This document shows, piece after piece, positions 1 through 5,064 of a DNA stretch of 5,064 nucleotides. Source of the stretch: Sphingomonas sp. UBA4766 (GTDB lineage Bacteria > Pseudomonadota > Alphaproteobacteria > Sphingomonadales > Sphingomonadaceae); the NCBI GenBank assembly GCA_002403415.1, contig DHHS01000161.1, forward strand, positions 1 to 5,064, read 5' to 3'. The translations under genes and the position numbers were made by a program. Position 1 is the first letter of the stretch, and every line of letters begins with the position of its first letter. The notes under the pieces were generated by a model. That model was not told the origin of the DNA and did not search any database. It saw nothing but the letters and a program-made list of their open reading frames with translations.

Positions 1-42
1 ATTGCCGAACTGCGCGCCGCCGTGGTCGAGGCAATCGGCTAG
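1..42 (+). CDS. 3' end of an unidentified gene (partial)
   Basis: Frame 1 is open from the left edge to a TAG stop at 40-42 and would encode the C-terminal residues IAELRAAVVEAIG. The peptide looks like a short amphipathic alanine-rich helix, common at the end of proteins in GC-rich bacteria, but 13 residues are far too few to name a family. Support is positional: it ends 15 bases before the stop of the converging peptidyl-prolyl isomerase gene, leaving no other use for these bases. I see no terminator hairpin between the two stops. The frame could be open by chance. Confidence 0.4.
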   Translation: MAELRAAVVEAIG

Positions 43-57
43 CCCCCTTCCCATCCG

Positions 58-738
58 CTACCGCGGGATTTTCTCCAGCCATTGCCGCGGGCGCGCGGTT
101 GGGCTGGCGGCGCCGTCGAGCCGCACCATGCGGATCACCCGTATCGGGTTCGCGAGCATTTGCCCGCGCGTCACATCATTGCCGCCGCGGGTGGGCGCGG
201 CCAGGATGCGCCGCACGACGTCCATCCCCGCCACCACCCGGCCAAACACCGCATAGCCGCGCGAGGTCGCGCTCGCATCGAGCGAGGGAATCGGGCCGAC
301 GCAGATGAAATAATTCCCGCCCGCCGATTTCGGATCGTCGTGACGCGCCATCGAAATTGCGCCGTCAACGTGGCGAAGGCCGGTCTTGTTCGTCCCTTCA
401 AACGCAAAGGGCGGCAGGATACGGCGCGCGTCAGTCTGAATCCCCCCTTGCACAAAGCCAAAGCGCGGGTCGGCCTTGCGCTGGGCGGCGCGATAGAAAT
501 TGGTACCATCAAAGCGGCCGTCATCGACATAGGCCAGGAAATTTGCCGCCGTTGCGGGCGCCGCGCGCTGATTAACCGCTACCGTGATCGCACCCAGCGT
601 CGTGTCGATCCGCACCCGCACCACGCCGCTGCCCCGCCGCGCCGGAGCGGGCGACGCAGCGACCGCAACCACCAACCCTAACCCAAACATCGCCGCCAGC
701 AATACTCGCCCCACCTCAGCACGCCACCCCGCCAACAC
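58..738 (-). CDS. Exported cyclophilin-type peptidyl-prolyl cis-trans isomerase
   Basis: This protein should catalyse cis-trans isomerisation of X-Pro bonds and so assist folding of exported proteins. With the GTG start at 738 it has 226 residues. The N-terminus is a signal peptide: a short stretch with arginines, a hydrophobic core at about residues 12-27 (VLLAAMFGLGLVVAVA), and a small-residue end ASPAPA where cleavage is likely; periplasmic location is inferred. The cyclophilin domain covers about residues 38-208, with NFLAY, the catalytic arginine in NFYR (R83), FVQGG (95-99), GAISMAR, GNYFIC and YAVFGRV. The loop between R83 and Q97 is longer than in human cyclophilin A, and the position of its Trp121 appears to be serine. 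The frame stays open to a TTG at 786, and an ATG exists at 690, inside the hydrophobic core. I chose 738 because GGAAGGGAG lies six bases upstream and the full signal peptide is kept. The gene is transcribed away from the glutathione S-transferase gene. No chaperone or parvulin domain is attached. Confidence 0.93.
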   Translation of the reverse strand: MLAGWRAEVGRVLLAAMFGLGLVVAVAASPAPARRGSGVVRVRIDTTLGAITVAVNQRAAPATAANFLAYVDDGRFDGTNFYRAAQRKADPRFGFVQGGIQTDARRILPPFAFEGTNKTGLRHVDGAISMARHDDPKSAGGNYFICVGPIPSLDASATSRGYAVFGRVVAGMDVVRRILAAPTRGGNDVTRGQMLANPIRVIRMVRLDGAASPTARPRQWLEKIPR

Positions 739-753
739 CCAATACTCCCTTCC
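739..753 (-). promoter_or_regulatory. Strong ribosome binding site that decides the isomerase start
   Basis: Read on the minus strand, GGAAGGGAG (753 to 745) is followed by the six-base spacer TATTGG and then GTG at 738-736. This is a near-ideal Shine-Dalgarno arrangement. Neither the upstream TTG (786) nor the downstream ATG (690) has a comparable site, so this motif argues for the GTG start. Confidence 0.65.
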
Positions 754-792
754 ATTTCGGTCCAGCCCAACTGGCAAAGCGCGCAACAGCGG

Positions 793-821
793 TTGCCGCC
801 CACGCCTGGCCCGGCTATCCC
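793..821 (+). promoter_or_regulatory. Candidate -35/-10 promoter for the GST-dapE pair
   Basis: TTGCCG (793-798) and TATCCC (816-821) are separated by exactly 17 bases, a housekeeping sigma-70-like layout. The -35 matches TTGACA in four of six positions; the -10 matches only the leading TAT. Transcription would begin about seven bases after the -10, at or next to the ATG at 828. That would explain why no ribosome binding site is visible before that ATG. The -10 is weak, so this is a hypothesis based on spacing and position. Confidence 0.3.
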
Positions 822-827
822 CGCACC

Positions 828-1496
828 ATGCTAAAGCTCATTATCGGCAACAAGGCCTATTCATCCTGGTCGCTGCGCGGCTGGCTTGCGTGCAAACAAT
901 CGGGGCTGGCGTTTGAGGAAGTGGTCGTCCCGCTTTACGACGCCGACTGGGAACAGCGGCGGCTGGGCAATGAGCTCGCGCCGTCCGCCGGGAAAGTGCC
1001 GATCCTTTGGGATGGCGATGTCGCGATATGGGATTCGCTGGCGATCCTGACCTATCTCGACGCGCTGACCGGAGGCGAGAAATTCTGGCCCAGCGAACGG
1101 ACCGCGCGCGCCATGGCCTGTTCCATGGCGGCCGAAATGCATTCGGGCTTTGCCGCGCTGCGCCGCAAGCATGCGATGAATATCCGCCAGTCATTCCCGG
1201 TGGTGCGCCCCGATGACGATGTTGTGGCCGAACTGAACCGGATCATCGAGCTATGGGCACAAGCGCGCGCCCGTTTCGGTGGCGACGGCGATTTCCTGTT
1301 CGGCGATTTTGGCGCGGTCGATATCATGTTTGCGCCGGTGTGCACGCGCATTGTGACTTATTCGCTGCCGGTCGGGCGCTTTGCCTCCGGCTATATCGAC
1401 ACGGTCCTCAACCATCCCTTCATGCAGGACTGGATTGCTGCGGCGCATGAAGAAGAATGGGTGATCGCGCAGTATGAACCCTCGCAAGCGGGATGA
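828..1496 (+). CDS. Glutathione S-transferase family protein
   Basis: The 222-residue product has the size and two-domain layout of a soluble cytosolic glutathione S-transferase. The N-terminal thioredoxin-like domain (about 1-80) opens with MLKLIIGNKAYSSWSLRGWL. Its serines S12, S13 and S15 are candidates for the glutathione-activating residue. The cis-proline of the fold is P58 in GKVPIL, and D69-S70 in WDS takes the place of the usual Glu-Ser pair that contacts the gamma-glutamyl group. The helical C-terminal domain (about 90-210) contains FGAVDIMFAPV (161-171), which resembles the conserved capping motif of helix 6. The start is secure because this N-terminus is the canonical beginning of the fold, yet no Shine-Dalgarno sequence precedes it. 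The gene overlaps dapE by 23 bases, so co-transcription is likely. The substrate cannot be told: members of this family conjugate electrophiles, isomerise, or reduce disulphides. Confidence 0.93.
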   Translation: MLKLIIGNKAYSSWSLRGWLACKQSGLAFEEVVVPLYDADWEQRRLGNELAPSAGKVPILWDGDVAIWDSLAILTYLDALTGGEKFWPSERTARAMACSMAAEMHSGFAALRRKHAMNIRQSFPVVRPDDDVVAELNRIIELWAQARARFGGDGDFLFGDFGAVDIMFAPVCTRIVTYSLPVGRFASGYIDTVLNHPFMQDWIAAAHEEEWVIAQYEPSQAG

Positions 1497-2664
1497 GGCG
1501 TTGACTGCAGCCGGGGGCACTCCCCTGCCCGCCTGTGATCCGGTCGCGCTGACCAAGGCGCTGATCGCGTGCGAAAGCATTACGCCCGCGCGCGGCGCGG
1601 TGTTCGACGCGCTGGAGGCGGCGCTGGTCCCGCTCGGCTTTGCGGTAGAACGCTTTGTCGCGGGCGCTGCGCCCGACGGGCCAGTTGAAAACCTGCTCGC
1701 GGTGCGGGGCAGTGGCGGGCGGCATTTCGCCTTTGCTGGGCATCTGGACGTGGTACCGCCGGGCAGCGGCTGGGTAAGCGATCCGTTTTCGCCGGTCGTG
1801 CGCGGCGAATTGCTGCACGGGCGCGGCGCGGTTGACATGAAGGGCGCGATTGCCGCCTTTGTCGCCGCCGCTGCTGCCACGCCCGCCGACGCCGGCACGG
1901 TCAGCCTTATCATCACCGGCGATGAGGAAGGCCCGGCAGTCTTTGGAACCCGCGCCCTTATCGAGCGAATGGCGGCGCGCGGAATTGCGCCGGATCTGTG
2001 CCTGGTGGGCGAGCCAACATCGGTCAATGCGCTCGGCGACATGATCAAGATCGGGCGGCGCGGCTCGGTCAACCTTTGGATCGACGTGCCGGGGCGGCAG
2101 GGTCATGTCGCCTATCCGCACCTTGCCGATAATCCCATCCCCCGGCTGGTCGCAATGCTGGCCGAGATTGAGGGGATTGTGCTCGACACTGGGAGTGACT
2201 GGTTCCAGCCGTCCAACATCGAGATCACCGACCTGACCGTGGGCAATCCGGCGACCAATGTCATTCCGGCCAAGGCCAGCGCGCGGCTGTCGATTCGCTT
2301 CAACGACCAGCATCGCGGCGCCGATCTGGCAGCCCGAATCGACGAAATTGCGCAACGTCATGCGCCCGGCGCGGTGGTGACGGCGAAGATTTCGGGCGAA
2401 GCGTTTCTAACGCCGCCGGGGGACTTTTCAGCAATGATTTCGGCGGCCATCGAAGCAGCCACCGGCCGCGCGCCGGAACTGTCCACCACGGGCGGCACAT
2501 CGGACGCGCGGTTCTTATCCGCGCTGTGCCCAACGGTCGAATTCGGGCTGGTCAACGCGACCATGCACAAGCTGGACGAGGCGGTGGCGCTGGCCGATCT
2601 GGCACTGCTCGCAAAGATCTACGCCGACATCCTGACCCGCGCGCTTCAGCCCGCGATCATTTGA
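1474..2664 (+). CDS. dapE: Succinyl-diaminopimelate desuccinylase
   Basis: DapE hydrolyses N-succinyl-LL-2,6-diaminopimelate to LL-diaminopimelate and succinate in the succinylase branch of lysine synthesis, which also supplies diaminopimelate for peptidoglycan. It is a cytosolic dizinc M20-family amidohydrolase. In the 396-residue reading all known ligands are visible: H90 and D92 in FAGHLDVVPPG, bridging D121 in GRGAVDMKG, catalytic base E151 with E152 in TGDEEG, E180 in VGEPTS, and H365 in NATMHKLDE. H211 in GRQGHVAYPHLADNP matches the dimer-domain histidine that reaches the partner active site. The spacings E152-E180 and E180-H211 equal those of the Haemophilus influenzae enzyme. The catalytic domain is split by the dimerisation domain (about 185-300). 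The start is uncertain: ATG 1474 lies inside the GST gene, while TTG at 1501, preceded by GGGATGAGG, would give 387 residues and a more usual N-terminus. The 3' end overlaps the converging GGDEF-EAL gene by 19 bases. Confidence 0.96.
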   Translation: MNPRKRDEALTAAGGTPLPACDPVALTKALIACESITPARGAVFDALEAALVPLGFAVERFVAGAAPDGPVENLLAVRGSGGRHFAFAGHLDVVPPGSGWVSDPFSPVVRGELLHGRGAVDMKGAIAAFVAAAAATPADAGTVSLIITGDEEGPAVFGTRALIERMAARGIAPDLCLVGEPTSVNALGDMIKIGRRGSVNLWIDVPGRQGHVAYPHLADNPIPRLVAMLAEIEGIVLDTGSDWFQPSNIEITDLTVGNPATNVIPAKASARLSIRFNDQHRGADLAARIDEIAQRHAPGAVVTAKISGEAFLTPPGDFSAMISAAIEAATGRAPELSTTGGTSDARFLSALCPTVEFGLVNATMHKLDEAVALADLALLAKIYADILTRALQPAII

Positions 2665-4322
2665 CGCGGGAGCGAGCGCGCCCAAGCCAGGAACGATTCC
2701 TCATCCATCGGCTGGGCAATTTCATAGCCCTGAATGACGTCGCAACCGATGACGCGCAGCACATCGGCCTGGGCGGGCGTTTCAATCCCCTCTGCCACAG
2801 CTTCGCAACCAAGTCCGTGGATAAGACCGATCACGGCCTGCGCGATTACCCGCGCCTGCGCGCGGTCGGCGATGAACTCGATCAGACTGCGGTCCAACTT
2901 TACCCGGTCAACCGGCAAATCACGCAGCCGGGCAAGATTGGAATAACCCGTGCCGAAATCGTCAATCGCGATCGTGGCACCATCGGCGCGCAACGCCGCG
3001 ATCGCCTCGACCACATCCTCGCTGCAATGCATCGCCATCGTCTCGGTAATCTCAAGCTCAAGCAGCCGCGCAGGCGCGCCAGCGGCCAGCATGGCATCAC
3101 GTAACCGGCGAAAGAATTGCGCATGGTCAAGCTGACGCGGGCTGATGTTGATGGCGAGCCGCTGCTCAATCCCGATCCGGCCCCACCGCGCGATCGTGTC
3201 GGCGACCGTCGCGATCACCCATTCGCCGATCTCGACGATCAGCCCGGTTTCCTCGGCGCGCTGAATGAAGCTGCCCGGCAGTTTTAGCCCGAGCGTCGGA
3301 TGGCGCCAGCGCAACAACGCTTCCGCCGCCACAATCCGTCCTTCGCTGCACGACACTTGTGGCTGGAACACCAGGGTGAATTGATTCTGCTCAAGCGCGA
3401 CGCGCAGGTCGGTTTCAAGTTGGGCTCGGTCCGCCAACGCCGCGGCCAGCGCATCGGTGAAATATTCAGCGCGCGCACGCCCGCGCGCCTTGGCATGATA
3501 CATGGCGGCATCGGCCGCGCGCATCAAATCGGTTAGCGTTGTGCCGTGGTCGGGGCGCAGCGCAATGCCAATCGACGCGCCAATCTCCACCTCGGTTCCC
3601 AGAAGCTCAAAGGGTTCACCCAGCGCAAACAAGATGCCCGAGGCAATCCGGTTTGCCTCATCGCGATGAGGCAGTTTCTGAAAAAACATAGTGAATTCGT
3701 CCCCCGCCAGCCGCCCGATAAGCGGCATGGGGATGTCAAATTCGCTTGTCACCCGGTCGGCAACAGCGCGCAACCGATTGGCCACCATGCCCAGCAACAT
3801 ATCGCCCATGGCATGGCCCATGGTGTCGTTCACAGCCTTGAACCGGTCAAGGTCGATGAAGAACAAGGCGTGCAGCTCCCCAGATGGCGCGGCGATCAGG
3901 ATCCGTTCGCAGCTGCGCCGAAAGTTAGTGCGATTGGCAAGGCCCGTGACCGGATCGAACATCGCCAGCCGGTGCACGCTTTCAATGTTGGCGGCAGTCT
4001 GGGTGAACAATACGCTCATCGCATTGGCGAGCTGCGGGACATACTGCTTTGTTTCCAGCGGGATCGGGCTATCGAAATCGCCACGGCCCGCTTGTGCGAG
4101 GCGCGCGATCGCATGGTCGATCGCCGCTGCCCGCTCGGCCACGCCGCGCGTGATCGCCGCCCATACCATCACCGCGCACACAATCGCCGCGATCAGCGCG
4201 CGACCGATGCTCGTGCTGTCGACATGACTGTCATAGGTTGCCGCCAGGGCCAGGACAAAGGCCACTGCCCCGCCCGATACCGCAAACCCGACGGCGCGCC
4301 GCTTGAGCGAAGCTCCTTCCAT
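2646..4322 (-). CDS. Membrane-anchored GGDEF-EAL cyclic-di-GMP turnover protein
   Basis: From ATG 4322 the protein has 558 residues. Two membrane segments lie at about 11-29 and 39-58, joined by a loop of about nine residues, so there is no sizeable periplasmic sensor; KRR before the first segment suggests the N-terminus is inside. A helical linker follows (about 60-122), then a GGDEF domain (about 123-288) and an EAL domain (about 300-550). The GGDEF domain keeps D157 and N165 (FIDLDRFKAVND) and D174, but its signature is AGDEF (206-210) and the RxxD inhibitory site is absent. The EAL domain has the full set: E334 (EALLRW), N392 (NISP), E424 (ELEITE), D454-D455 (DDFGTGYS), K475, E511 (AEGIET) and Q531 (QGY), with spacing identical to that of Pseudomonas RocR. 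Phosphodiesterase activity on cyclic-di-GMP is therefore well supported; cyclase activity is possible, or the domain may only bind GTP. The frame extends to TTG 4376; I prefer ATG 4322 for its codon and short cytosolic N-terminus, although its nearest GGAG is 13 bases away. Confidence 0.93.
   Translation of the reverse strand: MEGASLKRRAVGFAVSGGAVAFVLALAATYDSHVDSTSIGRALIAAIVCAVMVWAAITRGVAERAAAIDHAIARLAQAGRGDFDSPIPLETKQYVPQLANAMSVLFTQTAANIESVHRLAMFDPVTGLANRTNFRRSCERILIAAPSGELHALFFIDLDRFKAVNDTMGHAMGDMLLGMVANRLRAVADRVTSEFDIPMPLIGRLAGDEFTMFFQKLPHRDEANRIASGILFALGEPFELLGTEVEIGASIGIALRPDHGTTLTDLMRAADAAMYHAKARGRARAEYFTDALAAALADRAQLETDLRVALEQNQFTLVFQPQVSCSEGRIVAAEALLRWRHPTLGLKLPGSFIQRAEETGLIVEIGEWVIATVADTIARWGRIGIEQRLAINISPRQLDHAQFFRRLRDAMLAAGAPARLLELEITETMAMHCSEDVVEAIAALRADGATIAIDDFGTGYSNLARLRDLPVDRVKLDRSLIEFIADRAQARVIAQAVIGLIHGLGCEAVAEGIETPAQADVLRVIGCDVIQGYEIAQPMDEESFLAWARSLPRQMIAG
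2650..2670. repeat. Inverted repeat at the overlapping 3' ends of dapE and the GGDEF-EAL gene
   Basis: CCCGCG (2650-2655) and its perfect complement CGCGGG (2665-2670) flank a nine-base loop that contains the dapE stop codon (2662-2664). The RNA of either strand could fold into this six-pair, all-GC hairpin. No T-rich run follows on either side, so it does not look like a classical intrinsic terminator. A role in limiting converging transcription or protecting the 3' ends is conjecture; such short GC repeats also arise by chance in this base composition. Confidence 0.3.
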
Positions 4323-4391
4323 CGCGATTGAACAGCTCCAGCCAAAGGGACGTGCGCGTCCGACCAAGACCTGCAAAATGCCACCGAAAGG

Positions 4392-4958
4392 TTAATATTT
4401 TGAACCCGCGCGGAGGCGCCGCAAAATGATATAGAGCGCCCCTGCCCCCCCGTGGCGCGGATGCGCGCCGCGCACCGCCGCAATTTGCCCGGCGTGGCGC
4501 GACGCAGCCAGCCAATCGCCGACGGCCGCCCGAATCCGGCCGCGCACGTGCGGTCGCTCACTCTCCGCCCGCGGCGCGTGGCCCGTGATGAGCAAGAGCA
4601 CCCGGTCCCCACGCGCAATCGCGCGGTCAAGCGCCGCATCAAGCTCGCGATAGGCAGTGTCAAGCGTGTGGCCATGCAGGTCGATCGTCGAATCAGGGGC
4701 GATCGCCCCGCTCGCCAGCTTGCGGTCCCAGCTGCCGTCGAGCGTGGTGCCGGGGCCAGGGCGTTTGGACGCGGCCGGGGCTGCGCGAGGACGGGGGATC
4801 GCCGGGGTGATCGCCGAGATTGCGACCCGTTGTGGGCTGGGCGGTGGCGCAGGCGCGGCGCGCTCCACCGGCGCGATGGGGGATTTTATCGGGCGGACGG
4901 TGGCCATCACCCGCCGCCACAACGCCGCCTCCTCAGCGCTGAGGCGTCGGCCCGACAC
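4392..4958 (-). CDS. Smr (small MutS-related) domain protein
   Basis: From GTG 4958 the protein has 188 residues. The N-terminal part (about 1-20, RRLSAEEAALWRRVMATVRP) resembles the start of alphaproteobacterial Smr proteins. A proline- and alanine-rich, probably disordered linker follows (about 24-70), then LDGSWDRKL and a C-terminal Smr domain (about 88-185). Recognisable Smr motifs are IDLHGHTLD with DLHG at 93-96, LLITGHA (122-128) and AHPRHGGAGALYIILRR (165-181). Smr domains bind nucleic acid and in several proteins act as nicking endonucleases; the role of stand-alone bacterial forms is poorly defined. The second motif, normally TGxG or HGxG, reads TGHA here, so catalytic ability is uncertain. 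I chose GTG 4958 over the longer open frame (to 5057) because GGGGG lies six bases upstream and the conserved RRLSAEEAALW segment follows directly. The gene overlaps the end of the mltA-like gene by 26 bases, suggesting translational coupling. Confidence 0.9.
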   Translation of the reverse strand: MSGRRLSAEEAALWRRVMATVRPIKSPIAPVERAAPAPPPSPQRVAISAITPAIPRPRAAPAASKRPGPGTTLDGSWDRKLASGAIAPDSTIDLHGHTLDTAYRELDAALDRAIARGDRVLLLITGHAPRAESERPHVRGRIRAAVGDWLAASRHAGQIAAVRGAHPRHGGAGALYIILRRLRAGSKY

Positions 4959-5064
4959 TGCGCACCCCCGCGTCCAGCCGGGATTTGGTGCCAATCGGGA
5001 CCAGCACAAATGCCGTGCCGCGCGCCGACATGCCGCCTGCGATTGTCCGGGCGGCATCGCCCGC
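4933..5064 (-). CDS. mltA: C-terminus of a probable lytic murein transglycosylase A (partial)
   Basis: The minus strand is open from the right edge to a TGA at 4935-4933, giving 43 residues. The segment AGDAARTIAGGMSARGTAFV followed by LVPIG fits the closing pattern of MltA proteins, where a GxGxxA…AGxM stretch precedes a short strand ending in LLP. MltA is an outer-membrane-linked enzyme that cleaves peptidoglycan glycan strands to 1,6-anhydromuropeptides. Its catalytic aspartate would lie outside the window, so function is inferred from this tail and from the neighbouring smr gene, a common partner of mltA in alphaproteobacteria. The tail after the conserved part (about 18 residues) runs into the smr coding region in another frame. 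Confidence 0.55.
   Translation of the reverse strand, partial: AGDAARTIAGGMSARGTAFVLVPIGTKSRLDAGVRSVGPTPQR
4965..4969 (-). promoter_or_regulatory. Ribosome binding site for the Smr gene
   Basis: GGGGG on the minus strand is followed by the six-base spacer TGCGCA and GTG at 4958-4956. It lies inside the mltA-like coding region and supports the internal GTG as the smr start. G-runs are common in this base composition, so the motif alone is modest evidence. Confidence 0.4.

Noticed and set aside
82..681. Long plus-strand open frame (199 codons) opposite the isomerase gene
   Set aside because: It is antisense to a clear cyclophilin, and its product is rich in Arg, His and Pro with no recognisable fold, as expected of a shadow frame in GC-rich DNA.
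1251..2361. Two long minus-strand frames (273 and 313 codons) opposite dapE and the GST end
   Set aside because: The opposite strand encodes DapE with all its catalytic residues. These frames have Arg/Ala/Ser-rich low-information products and no ribosome binding signal.
2526..3104. 192-codon plus-strand frame spanning the dapE end and the EAL domain
   Set aside because: It overlaps two well-supported genes in non-matching frames and lacks any domain signature.
3546..4331. 261-codon plus-strand frame opposite the GGDEF domain
   Set aside because: The minus strand encodes recognisable GGDEF motifs throughout this stretch; the plus-strand product has no familiar motif.
4348..4361. Small hairpin GGACG-TGCG-CGTCC between smr and the GGDEF-EAL gene as a terminator
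   Set aside because: The stem has only five pairs. On the minus strand it is followed by CTTTGG rather than a T-run, too weak to call an intrinsic terminator.
4377..4400. AT-richer patch around the smr stop (minus-strand AAATATTAACC) as a promoter for the GGDEF-EAL gene
   Set aside because: I could not find a convincing -35/-10 pair with acceptable spacing. The gene may be read through from smr.
1..5064. Search for a novel multi-gene defence, mobile or biosynthetic system
   Set aside because: All genes belong to known housekeeping or signalling families. There are no integrase, transposase, toxin-antitoxin, direct-repeat or CRISPR signs, and base composition looks uniform.

Overview
The window is a compact, GC-rich stretch of bacterial chromosome, mostly G or C in third codon positions. 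It most likely comes from an alphaproteobacterium, plausibly Sphingomonadales. This rests on overall composition, the style of the proteins and the apparent mltA–smr neighbourhood; no marker gene fixes the taxon. Five complete protein genes and two gene ends cut by the window edges fill almost all of it. I see no RNA gene, mobile element, CRISPR array or long repeat, and no gene-free stretch longer than about 90 bases.

Left part (1-827): the last 13 codons of an unidentified plus-strand gene end at 42. They face a minus-strand gene (58-738) for an exported cyclophilin-type peptidyl-prolyl isomerase. This gene most likely starts at a GTG preceded by a strong ribosome binding site. A roughly 90-base divergent intergenic region follows (739-827).

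Middle (828-2664): two plus-strand genes overlap by 23 bases. The first encodes a glutathione S-transferase-like protein. The second is dapE, succinyl-diaminopimelate desuccinylase, in the lysine and diaminopimelate (peptidoglycan precursor) pathway, with all metal-binding and catalytic residues present. The first gene has no visible ribosome binding site, and a promoter-like sequence sits where it would make a leaderless transcript.

Right part (2646-5064, minus strand): reading leftward from the right edge, there is the end of a probable lytic murein transglycosylase gene (mltA-like), then an overlapping Smr-domain gene, then a membrane-anchored GGDEF-EAL cyclic-di-GMP protein. The last converges on dapE with a 19-base overlap of the 3' ends. 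The EAL domain has every catalytic residue. The GGDEF domain has an AGDEF variant and no inhibitory I-site.

Two of the genes (dapE and mltA) touch cell-wall metabolism, but the genes do not form one obvious pathway. I read this as ordinary core chromosome and see no convincing sign of a new multi-gene system. The points worth a second look concern gene expression signals (leaderless start, overlapping ends, start choice) and deviations at known active-site positions.
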